Shown: positions 25,001-34,726 of the stretch, piece by piece
How the letters are laid out: every line of letters starts with the position of its first letter
How positions within the stretch are numbered: position 1 is the stretch's first letter
Notes under the pieces: generated by a model
Databases searched by the model: none
Seen by the model: only the letters and a program-made list of their open reading frames with translations
What the model was told of the DNA's origin: nothing
Translations under genes and position numbers: made by a program
Assembly: GCA_016702305.1 (NCBI GenBank)
Contig: JADJEH010000009.1
Span: 1 to 64,000 of the forward strand
Source: a bacterium
Lineage (GTDB): Bacteria > Electryoneota > RPQS01
DNA length: 64,000 nucleotides
Reading direction: 5' to 3'

Positions 25001-28000
25001 TTCACCGACTGCGCGAAGCCCAACGGAACGCGTGCCGGCAGCGCTCCCGCGAAGCCCAGCGTTGGCAGAATAATCGCGTGCGTGCCGTCAGAAACGTCAA
25101 ACAGCTCCGCATGTTCGTCCGAGATCACCCGCACCCGTGCGTTCGTCGTTGCCGCGCCGTTGACCGTCCACACATAGGAACTGCCGCTGACGTTTTGCGC
25201 CAGCGTCTCCCATGCGCCGTTCGGATAGTTGCGGTTCAGTTGCACACTCACGGGATCACTGGCCGCAGCGCGCGACCACGTCACCGTAATTGGCTGACCG
25301 ACGACCCACGACTCGCCGCCGTTCGGCTGCGTGACCGTCACCAGCGGCTGGGCCACGACGAAACAAGTGTCGCCGTCCGTCTCGACGAAGACGCCGGAAG
25401 CCGTGCGCAAGATGAACCGCGAGTTCGGCGTCAACGGCGGAGTGACCGTCCAGTGAATCGAGTCACCCGTCACGTCTTCGCGCAGGATCTCGATATCGCT
25501 CACCGGATTACCGCGATTGAGCAAGACGTCAATCGGATCCTCGGTGTTCTCGCGTGACCACGCCACGGTAATCTCCCGTCCCACGGCCAACGTGTCACCA
25601 GCCTGCGGCTCGACAAGATCCAGTCGCGCCAGCACGATTGAACTGTTAAAGGTCACCGCGCCTTGCACCCACGGCTTGTTGACCAGGGACACACGGAAGC
25701 GCGCGGAAGCCGTCAGCGGTTCAGTCACGACCCAATTGAAGCTGGATCCATTTGTTTGACCGACGGCGGTCCACGGACCCAGCACACCGTTGCGCGACAC
25801 TTCCACGTTTGCCGCACCCGCGGCAAAACTGCGCGACCACGTAATAGTCTGCGTGTCGCCGACGATCATCATCTCCGGAACCGCCGGGTCGGTGATCGTC
25901 AACACCGGCGTACCGAGCGGACATGCTCCCACCGTGTCGCCGAGCGAACTGTTCCACGAAGACAAAATTCGGAAGTGCGCGTTCGGCGCCGGATCGCCGG
26001 TCGCGACCCACAGGAACGAGTCCGCTTGCACCGCGTTCGCCAGGATTGTCCACTGTCCCGACGGATAGTTGCGCTTCAGATAGACCGTTACGCCCGGATT
26101 CAAGCCGATGCGTCGCCACGAGAACCGCACGGTGTCGCCGATAGCGATAGAGTCTCCGCTGCTCGGTGTGAGCAGCACGACCGACTCGGGCAGGATCGCG
26201 AAGTTCTCGTCGCTCAGGTCGTAGACATTGTTGTCAAACACCATCTGCACCCGCACTCGCGCCTGCAAGCTGCTCGCGCCCACCGCCGTCCACACGAAGC
26301 TGTCCGCCGACGTTTGCGTCAACAGAGTTTCCCACGTACCGTCCGGCCAAGTGCGATTGAGTTGGACGCGCACCGATCCGGACGCGCCATTACGCGCCCA
26401 CCGCATCGTGTAGCTGCGGCCGATAATCAGAGTATCGCCGCCGTTTGGCGCCGTCAATTGCAGCGCGGGCAAAAACGTCCCGAAGTCCGCGTCGTTCACA
26501 TCGTTCACATCCGCGCGGCCATACATTGAGACGCGCACACGGCCATGCGCAAAGCCGGGGTTGTTCACCGTCCACGTGTGCATGTTCTGCGTCACGTTCG
26601 TGGCTAACGACTCCCACACTCCGCCCGGATAGTCGCGGTTGAATTCAACGTTCACGCCGCCCGGCACACCATTCTTCGTCCATGTGATTTGCACCGGATC
26701 GCCGACTTCAAACAGCTCCGCCGTATTTAACGTTGAAACGTAGATGCTCGGCGTCACCAGCGTCAGGTTGTTATCCGACAGATCGAGCACGCCGAACTCC
26801 TCGGACCGTACGCGCAGCCGCGCCATGCCCGTTTCGTTCCCGCTCACGATCCAATTGTAGCTCGCGCCCGTGACGCCCGTGGCGATCGTCTGCCACGCGC
26901 CGTTCGGGTAGCTGTAGTTGATATCAATCGCCACGCTCGACGTGAAATCCGTCTTGCTGAAGCTGATCGTTTCCGTGTTACCGATGCCCAGCACGCCGCT
27001 ATTCGGCGCCGTGAGCGTAATGCTCGGCACCAGAATCGTCTGAACCAGCGTCGAGTCGCCCAGCGCCGCATTGCGCGTCGAGAGCACGCGCAGTACCGCC
27101 GACGTGGAGCGCGGTCCGCTCACGGTCCAATTGTAACTGTCCGTTTGCACGCCGCCGGCGACCAATTCCCAGATGCCGCCGGGATAGGTGCGATTGAGAT
27201 AGACATTCGCTCCCGTACCGACGCGCGACCGCGTCCAAGTGATCGGCATCGTATCGCCGACCTCATAGCTTCCTGACGCCGCCGGTGACGTCACCGTTAA
27301 GGATGCAAAGTCAATCGGCACGTTGAAGTCAAGCGTATCGCCGAGGTTGGCGATTTCCGTATGCACCAGACGCAACCGCGTGTTCAGCGTGGGCGGACCC
27401 GCCGGAGTCCAATACAGATCGTTCGCCACCGTGAGGCCGATCTGCTGCCACGCGCCGCCCGGATAGTTGGTATTCACATCCACGCGCACGTTGCCGCTGG
27501 CTGCGGCGTTGCGCGTAAAGGCAATCAGGTTTGGCAGGCCAATCGCCAGCGTGTCACCCGGCACCGGCGCGCTGAAGGCCAGCGCCGGCTGTTGAATGGC
27601 AAAATTGCTCGAGGAAACATCGTTCTGCGCCGTGTTGCTCGTATTCTGAACGCGCACGCGGCAGGCCGTCGAGGTCGCGCCACTCACGGTCCACACCAGC
27701 GAATCGGCTTGCACGTTGCTCGCCAGTAACTCCCATGCGCCCGCCGGATAGGAACGGTTGAGATGCACGTCCACGCCACTGACCTGCACACGCTGGAAAC
27801 GCATCGTCACGCTGCGTCCAATGCCCCACGTCTCGCCGCCGTCCGGATACAACAAGGTAACACCCGGCGTCAGAATCGAGAAGTTCGCGGCCATCGTATC
27901 GCCGACGTTGGCATATACGCTGCTCTCAAGTTTCAGGCGCGCCGTTGTCGTGACCGCACCCGCTGCAATCCAGTTCACCGAATTGCCCGTCACATTGGTC

Positions 28001-31000
28001 GCAATCGTCTCCCACGCGCCGCTCGGGTACGTGCGGTTCAGTTTGACCGTCACGGCCTGCGCATGATCCGTGCGCGTGAATGTAATCGGATAGGTCGTTC
28101 CCGTCACCCACGTCTCGCCGCCGCTCGGCGCGGTCAACGACAGGTCGGGCCGGAAGATCGTGAAGTTGGCGTTCGACGTGTCACCAAACGTCGGAATCTG
28201 CTCAAAGATCACGCGCACCCGTGCCACGGTTGTCGGCTCTTGGGTCACGTTCCATGTATAGCTGTTGCCAGTCAGGCCGCTCGCCAACGTCGTCCACGCG
28301 CCGCCCGGATAGTTCGTATTCAAATCCACGCGCACGGCACCCGACAGATTACTGCGCGTCCACGTCACCGTCGTGCTCGTCGTCGTGCGAATCTGCTCGC
28401 CGCCGTTCGGCGCGGTTACCGCCAGCGACGGCTGTACGATGTTCATGTTCCCGGTCGTGTCGGCAATCAGCGCATTGCTGTTCAGGTAAATGCGGAAGCG
28501 CGCGTTGCTGCTTACCGGACCGCTGATCGTCCACGCCAGCGTGTCGCCTGCGGTACTGCCGATGGTTTCCCACGCTCCGTTCGGGTAGTTCCGATTGAGC
28601 GTAACCGTGGCCGCGCCGCTCGCCAGATAACGTGCCCAGCGCAAGGTCAGCGGGAAGCCGATCTGCAACGTGCTGTTGTCGGCGGGTGCAGTCCATGTCA
28701 ATGTCGGCTGCGCAATCGTCACGGCGTCGGATGTGTCCGCCAGGGACTCGTTAGCGGTCGCAACGACACGCACTCGCGCCGTCGTGCTGGCCGGCCCCGT
28801 CACGGTCCAGGTATAAAGCGTGTCCGTCTCCGCGGCGGACAGCGTCTCCCATGCGCCGCCGGGGTACGTGCGGTTGAAATCTACACGCACCGACGACGTC
28901 GTCCCTGATTTCGTCCAGGCAATATTCTGCTGCGAACCGACGGCCCATATCGGCGATCCGCTCGGCGCCAGCAGCGCCAGCGTCGCGTTTTCAATCGCGA
29001 TATTCGCGTCGGAACTGTCGCCGACCCATCCGTAGGTCTGATGCACGACGCGCACACGCGCCGCGCTCGATACCGGCGTATTCACCGTCCAATTGTAACT
29101 GTTCGTCGTCACGCCCGTCGCCAGCGTTTCCCAGTTCGCGCCGGGATAGCTGCGATTAAGCTGCACATTTACCGCGCCGTCCGCGTTGCTGCGCGTCCAC
29201 GTAAGCGGACTCGTCGTGCCTACGTAGTATGTGCCGCTGTTGTGTGACGTCAAGGCCAGAGTGCGCTGCACCAGCGAGAAATTCGCGTTCGATTCGTCCG
29301 CAGTCGCGCCGCCCGTGGTCAGCTCCACTTTGACGCGCGCCGTTGTCGAAGCCGCACCGCTCGCCAGCCATACAAACGTGTCCGCTGCGCACGAGTTGGT
29401 GAGCACCTCCCACGATCCGCCCGGATAGCTGCGGTTCAAGGAAATCGTCGCCGCGCCGCTCGCAAAGAACCGCGCGAAACGAATCGTTGTGTTGCCGCCC
29501 ACTGTAATCTGCTCGCCGCCGTTCGGTGCGGTCACGGTTAGATACGGCTGGACAATCGAGAACACCGCGTTGGAATTATCCGTAATCGTCGAGTCGGCGG
29601 TCAATCTCACGCGCACGAGCGCCGTCGTTGAAGCGCTACCGCTGACCGTCCACGCGAACGTATCCACCGCGCATAGCGTCGTCAATGTCTCCCACGCGCC
29701 GCTGCCGTTGCTTCGATTCACCTGAATCGTAGCGTTGCCGCTCGCGTTGCTGCGCGTGAAGCGCACGATCTGTTGTGAACCCAGTACCCACTGCTCGCCG
29801 CCGTTCGGCGATGTCACCGCAAGGGTCGGCGCGGTCAACGCGAAGTTCGCGTTGGACGTATCGCCAACCGCAGATTGCGTCGTCAGGAATATCCGTGTGC
29901 GCACAGAGCTGCTCGCCGCGCCCGTCGGCGTCCAATTGAACGTGTCCACCGCCACGTTATTGGCGAGCTGTTCCCATGCCCCGCCCGGATAGCTGCGGTT
30001 AAACTGCACGGTCACGTTGCCCGGCGCATTGTTGCGCGTCCAGCGAATCGTGTGCGGAGTGTTCAACAGCCAACTTTCGCCTCCGTTCGGCGCGGTCAGC
30101 ACCAGACCCGGATTCAGAATCGCGAAATCCGCGGCGCTCGTGTCGGCCAACGAAGAGTTGCTCACCAGATAGATTCGCACACGCGCCGCGTTCGTCACCG
30201 GCGAGTTCACGACCCAGCTCAGCGTATCAACCGTCACGGAGCTCGCCAGCTGTTCCCACGCTCCGGTTGGATAACCGCGGTTCAGCATCACGCGCACACC
30301 GCCGCTCGCGCTCATCCGCGACCAGCGAATCGTCTGTGTCGTGCCGACATTCCACGCTTCGCCGCCATTCGGCGACGCCAGCGTCAACCCCGGCTGGTTG
30401 ATCGTGAAGTTCGCGTTCGACGTGTCACCCAAGGCAGGATCGCTGTTCAAGTACACGCGCACACGCGCATTGGTCGTGCCCGGACCGGTGGCCGTCCAAT
30501 TGTAACTCGAACTGATGATCGTAGTGGAAAGCGTTTCCCATGTTCCGTTCGGATAGTCACGCATCAGTTGGGCCGTCACGTTGCCTGCGACATAAACGCG
30601 CGTGAACGAAATCGGCACCGTCGCGCCGACGTTATACGCTTCGCCGCCGTTCGGCACGCCCAGCGTCAAGGTCGGCTGCACGATATTGAACGGCGAGTTC
30701 GACACGTCCGTAATATTTCCGTCCGAGTTCAGCGTCACGCGGATACGCGCGTTCGTCGAGGCCGGACCGGTCACGGTCCAACCCTGACTGGTGCCCGTGT
30801 TGCTCGCTGAGAGCGTCTCCCATGTCCCGCCCGGGTAGTTGCGATTGAGTGCCACCGTTACCGCGCCGTCCGCCAGATTGCGTGACCACGTAATCGTCTG
30901 CGACGTTCCAATCGCCCAATTTTCCGCACCATTCGGCGCCACGACGGTAATGCCCGGCGACCCGTTGGCAATCGTGAAGTTGACGTTGGAGTCGTCCTGA

Positions 31001-34000
31001 TATCCCGGAATATTCACCGGCGCCACGCGCACGCGCGCCGTCGTCGAAGTCGGGCCGTTCACGACCCATGACCACGATGTTCCCGTGACATTCACCGCCA
31101 GCAATTCCCATTCGCCGGTCGGGTAGGCTCGATTCACATAGATATTGAACGGCCCGACAATACTGCTGTGCGACCAGGTGATGCTCTGCGTGGAGCCGGT
31201 CAGCCAGCTCACCGCCGTATTCGGCGCGGTGACCTGCAAGAACGGCGGGTTGATGCCGAAATTCGAATCGGATGTATCAGAAGCCGTCGCGTAGTCGAGC
31301 GATGTCACGCGCATGCGCGCTGTGGCACTGCCGTTCTGGTCAACGTTCCACACCAGCGAATCGGCCGCCACCGACGAAGATAGCGTAATCCACGTCGCGC
31401 TCGGGTAGGTGCGATTAAGCTCGACCCGGCACGGGCCGTTGAAGTTGTGTTTCGACCAGCGTACGGTGTACGCCTGTCCCGGCGTCAAAATCTCGTTGCC
31501 GTTCGGCAGATCCACTTCGAGCCACGGCCCGCTGATCGCGAAGTTTGCGTTGCTCGTGTCGCCCAGCGACTGATTGCCATTCTGCACAATGACGATTCTG
31601 CACGAGGGGTCCGTCGGCGCGGCGACGGTCCAATTGTAGAACGTATCGGAAGTCAGCGTGATAAAATTGTACACGCCGTTCGGCCAGTCGCGCTTGACGT
31701 ACACTTCCACGTTGCTGATATTCCCGGTCTTCGTCCAGCGAATCGTATGCTGCGTCCCTACCGTCCAATCCTCGCCGCCATTAGGCGACAGCACGGTAAT
31801 GGATGGAGCCACGATCGAGAAATTCGCATTGCTTGTGTCAGCGGCCTCCGGCACCGTCAGATGCCGCACGCGAATACGGGCCGTCGTCGTCGCCGGTCCG
31901 ATAGCCAGCCACGAATGCGAACCGTCATTCGCCGTGGACGACTGAATCGTGTCCCACGTGCCGCTCGGATACGTCCGGTTGATTTCAATCGCGACGTTTC
32001 CGCCCACGCTGCCGGTGCCCCACGTAATCGTGTTGCTCACGCCCATGGACCACGACTCGCCGCCGTTAGGCGTTTGCACGACCAGTTCCGGCGCGCTGGT
32101 TTCCGTCTGCCACAGGCCGCGGCCATGCGTTCCGGCGCGCAGCACACCCGTGGACGGATGCAGCGCCAGGAAGTCCACCACTACATTGGGCAAGCCAACT
32201 GAGAAATCCGACCAGCTCGCTCCCGCGTCGTCCGAGTAGTAGACCCCAAGGTCCGTGCCGACGTACATCTTGTTACCGTTGGACTGGTCAATGACCATGC
32301 AGTTCACCGGGATATCCGGCAAACCGGTCGAACTGTTACTCCAGCTCGTGCCGCCGTTCGTGGACTTGTAAACGTGTCCCGAACCATATCCCGAGACCGT
32401 CACATAAACAACATTGTGATTCGCCGGGTCCACCACCACGTGAGTCGGGTAGCGTTCGGGAACGCCGGTCTCGATATTGACCCAATTCGTACCGCCGTCG
32501 TTCGTCTTGAAGATCTTGCCGTCGTAGCCCTCATAGGCGACGTAGATCGTCTGCGGATTGGACGGGGCCACCGCCAGGTGACTGATCGTCGAAGCATCGA
32601 GCGCGGTCGAAATGGCCGTCCACGACGCGCCGCCGTTCGTCGTCTTGTAAACGAGATTCGTGCCGGTATAGAGAATATTGGCGTTGGTCGGATCCATCAC
32701 GCGCGGCGTAACCCACGCGCCCTGACCGCTGATACCATTTTGAATGGACGTAAACGATGAGCCGCCGTTCGTGGACTTGTAGTGATTGCCCCGCTGCGTC
32801 GTTCCGTAAACGTTGCTCGAATTGGTAAAATCTACATTGCAGTAGCCGCCGTCGCCGCCGAGCGGACGGGTATGCGTGTTGGAGTTGTTATACTTGTTCG
32901 TGCCATTGTCCTGCGTGCCGCCATAGGCCACGTCGGCCTGCAAGTTGTCATTGCAGATGGCATAGTACTGATACGTGACCAGCCCGTTGTTCAAACCCAC
33001 CCACGACGTGCCGCCGTTCGTGGACTTGAACAGACCGCCGTCCGTACCGACAATCAGCGTATTCGGATTCCCCGGCATGTACGCCAGCGCATGGTGATCC
33101 GCGTGCGCATACTGCGCGTTCCCCTCCGAATAACTCCAAAACGTCATGCGCGTCCAAGCCACGCCGCCGTTGGTGGACTTGTACGCGTCCAAACCGCTTG
33201 ACCACACCTGGTTCGGATCGGTCGGATGCACGGCGATGACCAGGTTGTACCAACCCTGTCCCGAATACATGTTCGGTGTCGTCGCTTGCACCGTCCACGT
33301 GCCGCCGCTATTCGTCGTCTTGTAAATACCGTAGAGGCCCGCACCGTTGCTGATCGTCTGCGAAATACCCGCATAAACCGTACTCGGGCTGCTCGGGCTG
33401 ATAGCCAGGTCCACACGTCCGTGGTTCGACCCTGAAGGCAGTCCGCTCGTGAGCTGTGTCCACGTCACGCCGCCGTTCGTGGATTTGTAAATACCGTTAT
33501 TCGTCGTGCCCCACGGATAGCCGTTCGCGCAATACAGCACGCTGGCCGAATCCGGGTGCATTTCGAGGTCCTTGACGTCGCCCGTGTGATAAAGAGTCCA
33601 CGTCGAACCGCCGTTGGTAGACTTGTAGATACCGCCTACCGAGCTGTTACACGCCGCGTAAACGATCTGCGAGTTCGTCGGATCGACGATGATCTTGTTG
33701 ACCGCGCGGTTCTGTGATTGCGTCCAGGACAAACCGGTCGTGCTCCACGTCGCACCGCCGTCGGTGGACTTGAGCACGCCAGCGCCGAACACCGCGTCCA
33801 CGTTGAACGAACCTTCACCCGTGCCGATGTAGATGATATTGGGATTCGCAGGGTCAAGCTCAACTGAGCCGATGGCGAGGCTGGGCAAATCGTCCGTCAG
33901 CGGCGTCCAGGTCGCTCCGCCGTCCGTGGTCTTCCACAGGCCGCCCGATGCCGAACCGACGTAGATGATATTGGTATTGGTTGGATGCCAGGCGATGTCC

Positions 34001-34398
34001 AGAATTCGGCCCGCGAAGTTACTCGGCCCGATGGAGGTCCAGTTCTCATCAAGGGCACCAACGCGCTCGCGGTTCGCCTGCTTTTCCTGCCACGCCTGCA
34101 TGCGCAGCGCGACGGGATCGCTGGTTTGATCCGGCGTAAGTCGTTGACCGTAGAACCACGCCCAGCGGTTGTACGGCTTCCAGCCCTTGCCCTTGCCCGG
34201 ACTCTCGAACGGGTCAAATACCGTTCGGAACGCCGAGTCCTGTTGTTGGAACTGCGTGAACACGTCAACCTGCCGGTCGGCAGCTTGCAACGCGCTGTTG
34301 CAAACCAACAGGCCTGCCATGAGCAGCAATGCGCCGAGCCCGCCCAAGGCCGTACGCCTAACCTGTTGATTTTTAGTGTGATTGTGACCCGTTGTCAT
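22015..34398 (-). CDS. Giant T9SS-secreted protein: Asp-box propeller plus about 35 Ig-like repeats
   Basis: 4127 residues. There is a long signal peptide (to about residue 40). A beta-propeller region at about 110-765 carries many Asp-box motifs of the sortilin/BNR type (TTDGGATW, STNGGSTW, TNDGGTNW). From about 768 to 4027, about 35 tandem repeats of roughly 93 residues follow. The consensus starts at PNGGE-W-VG and continues TITWSR, LNR-YP-G-WE-L, then W-V-GP-ST-ARVRV and DTSNANF. They resemble the Kre9/KNH (Ser/Thr-rich) beta-sandwich family. The last ~100 residues are a T9SS type A sorting tail (YPNPFNATL, VFDVLGREV, SGLYFVRM). A surface adhesin or stalk-like role is inferred. The SD TTAGGG lies 6-9 nt before ATG 34398. 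Confidence 0.9.
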   Translation of the reverse strand: MTTGHNHTKNQQVRRTALGGLGALLLMAGLLVCNSALQAADRQVDVFTQFQQQDSAFRTVFDPFESPGKGKGWKPYNRWAWFYGQRLTPDQTSDPVALRMQAWQEKQANRERVGALDENWTSIGPSNFAGRILDIAWHPTNTNIIYVGSASGGLWKTTDGGATWTPLTDDLPSLAIGSVELDPANPNIIYIGTGEGSFNVDAVFGAGVLKSTDGGATWSTTGLSWTQSQNRAVNKIIVDPTNSQIVYAACNSSVGGIYKSTNGGSTWTLYHTGDVKDLEMHPDSASVLYCANGYPWGTTNNGIYKSTNGGVTWTQLTSGLPSGSNHGRVDLAISPSSPSTVYAGISQTISNGAGLYGIYKTTNSGGTWTVQATTPNMYSGQGWYNLVIAVHPTDPNQVWSSGLDAYKSTNGGVAWTRMTFWSYSEGNAQYAHADHHALAYMPGNPNTLIVGTDGGLFKSTNGGTSWVGLNNGLVTYQYYAICNDNLQADVAYGGTQDNGTNKYNNSNTHTRPLGGDGGYCNVDFTNSSNVYGTTQRGNHYKSTNGGSSFTSIQNGISGQGAWVTPRVMDPTNANILYTGTNLVYKTTNGGASWTAISTALDASTISHLAVAPSNPQTIYVAYEGYDGKIFKTNDGGTNWVNIETGVPERYPTHVVVDPANHNVVYVTVSGYGSGHVYKSTNGGTSWSNSSTGLPDIPVNCMVIDQSNGNKMYVGTDLGVYYSDDAGASWSDFSVGLPNVVVDFLALHPSTGVLRAGTHGRGLWQTETSAPELVVQTPNGGESWSMGVSNTITWGTGSVGGNVAIEINRTYPSGTWDTIQSSTANDGSHSWLAIGPATTTARIRVRHLTVPEAADTSNANFSIVAPSITVLSPNGGEDWTVGTQHTIRWTKTGNISNVEVYVKRDWPNGVYNFITLTSDTFYNWTVAAPTDPSCRIVIVQNGNQSLGDTSNANFAISGPWLEVDLPNGNEILTPGQAYTVRWSKHNFNGPCRVELNRTYPSATWITLSSSVAADSLVWNVDQNGSATARMRVTSLDYATASDTSDSNFGINPPFLQVTAPNTAVSWLTGSTQSITWSHSSIVGPFNIYVNRAYPTGEWELLAVNVTGTSWSWVVNGPTSTTARVRVAPVNIPGYQDDSNVNFTIANGSPGITVVAPNGAENWAIGTSQTITWSRNLADGAVTVALNRNYPGGTWETLSASNTGTSQGWTVTGPASTNARIRVTLNSDGNITDVSNSPFNIVQPTLTLGVPNGGEAYNVGATVPISFTRVYVAGNVTAQLMRDYPNGTWETLSTTIISSSYNWTATGPGTTNARVRVYLNSDPALGDTSNANFTINQPGLTLASPNGGEAWNVGTTQTIRWSRMSASGGVRVMLNRGYPTGAWEQLASSVTVDTLSWVVNSPVTNAARVRIYLVSNSSLADTSAADFAILNPGLVLTAPNGGESWLLNTPHTIRWTRNNAPGNVTVQFNRSYPGGAWEQLANNVAVDTFNWTPTGAASSSVRTRIFLTTQSAVGDTSNANFALTAPTLAVTSPNGGEQWVLGSQQIVRFTRSNASGNATIQVNRSNGSGAWETLTTLCAVDTFAWTVSGSASTTALVRVRLTADSTITDNSNAVFSIVQPYLTVTAPNGGEQITVGGNTTIRFARFFASGAATISLNRSYPGGSWEVLTNSCAADTFVWLASGAASTTARVKVELTTGGATADESNANFSLVQRTLALTSHNSGTYYVGTTSPLTWTRSNADGAVNVQLNRSYPGANWETLATGVTTNSYNWTVNTPVSSAARVRVVHQTYGWVGDSSDANIAIENATLALLAPSGSPIWAVGSQQNIAWTKSGTTSSVRVDFNRTYPGGAWETLSAAETDTLYTWTVTGPASTTARVRVVATANESLADTSDAVTIAQPTLTWTAPADNSTLQIGFPLTLRWARYLASGAATVTLNRNYPNGAWETIGSTAGDTLAWTISGPVSSNARFRIYLNSNALIADTTGNMNIVQPSLAVTAPNGGEQIRTTTSTTVTWTRSNLSGAVRVDLNTNYPGGAWTTLASGLTGNSYTWNVTQEPTTVARVRVIFEQIPTFGDTSNANFTIFRPDLSLTAPSGGETWVTGTTYPITFTRTDHAQAVTVKLNRTYPSGAWETIATNVTGNSVNWIAAGAVTTTARLKLESSVYANVGDTMAANFSILTPGVTLLYPDGGETWGIGRSVTMRFQRVQVSGVDVHLNRSYPAGAWELLASNVQADSLVWTVSGATSTACRVRVQNTSNTAQNDVSSSNFAIQQPALAFSAPVPGDTLAIGLPNLIAFTRNAAASGNVRVDVNTNYPGGAWQQIGLTVANDLYWTPAGPPTLNTRLRLVHTEIANLGDTLDFNVPIDFASLTVTSPAASGSYEVGDTMPITWTRSRVGTGANVYLNRTYPGGIWELVAGGVQTDSYNWTVSGPRSTSAVLRVLSTRNAALGDSTLVQTILVPSITLTAPNSGVLGIGNTETISFSKTDFTSSVAIDINYSYPNGAWQTIATGVTGASYNWIVSGNETGMARLRVRSEEFGVLDLSDNNLTLVTPSIYVSTLNTAELFEVGDPVQITWTKNGVPGGVNVEFNRDYPGGVWESLATNVTQNMHTWTVNNPGFAHGRVRVSMYGRADVNDVNDADFGTFLPALQLTAPNGGDTLIIGRSYTMRWARNGASGSVRVQLNRTWPDGTWETLLTQTSADSFVWTAVGASSLQARVRVQMVFDNNVYDLSDENFAILPESVVLLTPSSGDSIAIGDTVRFSWRRIGLNPGVTVYLKRNYPSGQWTILANAVQADSFLWVATGDPAPNAHFRILSSWNSSLGDTVGACPLGTPVLTITDPAVPEMMIVGDTQTITWSRSFAAGAANVEVSRNGVLGPWTAVGQTNGSSFNWVVTEPLTASARFRVSLVNKPWVQGAVTFNSSIVLARLDLVEPQAGDTLAVGREITVAWSRENTEDPIDVLLNRGNPVSDIEILREDVTGDSIHWTVTPPLTPNSRFILRTASGVFVETDGDTCFVVAQPLVTVTQPNGGESWVVGQPITVTWSRAAASDPVSVQLNRNYPNGAWETLAQNVSGSSYVWTVNGAATTNARVRVISDEHAELFDVSDGTHAIILPTLGFAGALPARVPLGFAQSVNWQVSNLSGTVSLYLSRDNGATFNELLAANLATTSYSWTPAGSAAPQAMLKIQSDAQPQVYALSNAFVLATPTLTVSSPQNGEMLTIEQPVTLRWTRADHPAPVRVEIDRNYPSSWETLVASVNADSLVWTVSGAPTTQARLRVASTVNSAWNDLGDANFTLLQAQVVLIAPVDNAPLVLGNVLTTRWERVGFSGAVSVRLNRVGGSSTVIAAATLLDSVAWTVSGDAAAQAYLVINSLAAPFCADSIPVFGPYQPSLALTTPSGDSRWVINSPQTVRWTRSHVGGNVRVLLNSGAGFVEIGQSAGDSLVYLPTSAANNALVAIQAVMRGDLTDTSASFRVVAPSLTMNSVGDPDFRVGIPRDVTWDAHEIIGDAILEFSRDGANGPWEQLYRGTAEAYEWSPSLPETENGRLRVRSELEAQFSDVLNQAIGVYQPTLAITMTTPAETLYVGMQVELQITGDHIAEHVSETVIVALDRDGQVESLADITVPGTLIVTIEEPLSSVARFRAFVAGDQELQAATPAFVLSAPALAWTNEPPADVLANETVALSWNAAGVQSAMEVVRLDASGETTLAENLLNVSWNWIVEPPRGDARLIVRTMDDHTIADTTETFRVHVPELQWLAPNTSGSDTAGQTIELAWSALDGAAPVNLEVTFNGADWMIAATGVTDTTYSYALPYHESEALQFRVTSVSYPQLSALSPVRTLVARALTIDAGDETVWYVGEERWIRWSRAHAPGDVELAVNYGDRAEGNWQNVATTELDSFLWTVEGPESEFAALRIRLAGESAVFDTTDLPISIRMPSITVIEPNSGGGYDVTQQLRIRWDSEGISGNVHVALWRGAPIHDLDTLFLSTENDGEEIWTITGPNADSCFVIIASESDTSIHDLSDAPFRIQGGTPIDPSGVLLPNVVALGAPYPNPFNATLTVPFELPQPADVRIVVFDVLGREVEELFDGKQPAGFLRATWQAHAHASGLYFVRMQSADFTDVKRVHLIK
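22318..32097 (-). repeat. Array of about 35 degenerate ~280-bp coding repeats
   Basis: This is the DNA encoding the tandem Ig-like domains of the giant protein. By eye the repeats encoded at the high-coordinate and middle part (for example domains 5-15) keep the PNGGE, LNRxYPxGxWE and ARVRV blocks. Those nearest the C-terminus (domains 28-35) have lost most of them. They differ by substitution and small indels, so no perfect long DNA repeat is seen. Confidence 0.85.
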
Positions 34399-34531
34399 GC
34401 TTTGCCCTAAGTCTGTTCATGAGACCTCGTACCGCTACTAAGTCAAAGACCGGACCAATTGAATATTGGGTCACGATAATACTTGAATTGAACAGCCCCG
34501 GCAGGCCGGGTCCCCGGGATTCGCGACCCGA

Positions 34532-34561
34532 GAAAATCGAAAAAGGGGAGCTAACCCCTTT
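34532..34561 (-). terminator. Rho-independent terminator
   Basis: The stem AAAGGGG/CCCCTTT (34542-34561) with a 6-nt loop is followed on the minus strand by TTCGATTTTCT. It lies between the FG-GAP gene and the giant gene and fits termination of the former. Confidence 0.65.
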
Positions 34562-34623
34562 ACTTAAGGACTTTGTTGTCTTATCTTGCACTCATCGGCG
34601 ATCATGGGTCCCGCCGCAAATGT

Positions 34624-34656
34624 AAGCGGCCGCTCTTCACAGAAGAGCGGCCGCTT
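34624..34656. terminator. Long perfect hairpin downstream of the FG-GAP gene
   Basis: A perfect 15-bp inverted repeat with a 3-nt loop (AAGCGGCCGCTCTTC-ACA-GAAGAGCGGCCGCTT) lies about 70-100 bp past the FG-GAP gene stop. The flanks are not clearly T-rich, so it may act as a transcript 3' barrier together with the next hairpin. Confidence 0.55.
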
Positions 34657-34726
34657 CGTCGTTTCAGGGGCAGGCTTTGCCTGCTATAGCATCCGATAGG
34701 GCAACTTCAAGCCATTCGGCCCGCCC

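Larger units (their letters stand above)
34399..34726. other. Intergenic region upstream of the giant gene
   Basis: 328 bp with no supported gene. It contains two hairpins (34532-34561 and 34624-34656) that would end the leftward transcript of the FG-GAP gene. An AT-rich stretch at about 34450-34495 probably holds the promoter of the giant gene, though no consensus pair stands out. Confidence 0.4.

Noticed and set aside
22318..32097. Periodic ~280-bp repeats considered as a CRISPR or satellite array
   Set aside because: The period is far too long for CRISPR, the units differ throughout, and one continuous reading frame explains them.
22090..32239. Many ORFs of 200-380 codons on the plus strand opposite the giant gene
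   Set aside because: They repeat with the same period as the coding repeats and are Arg/His-rich. They are antisense shadows in GC-rich DNA.
34624..34656. The 15-bp perfect inverted repeat as an attachment or insertion site
   Set aside because: There is no integrase, transposase or direct repeat nearby. Its place after a stop codon fits a transcript end.
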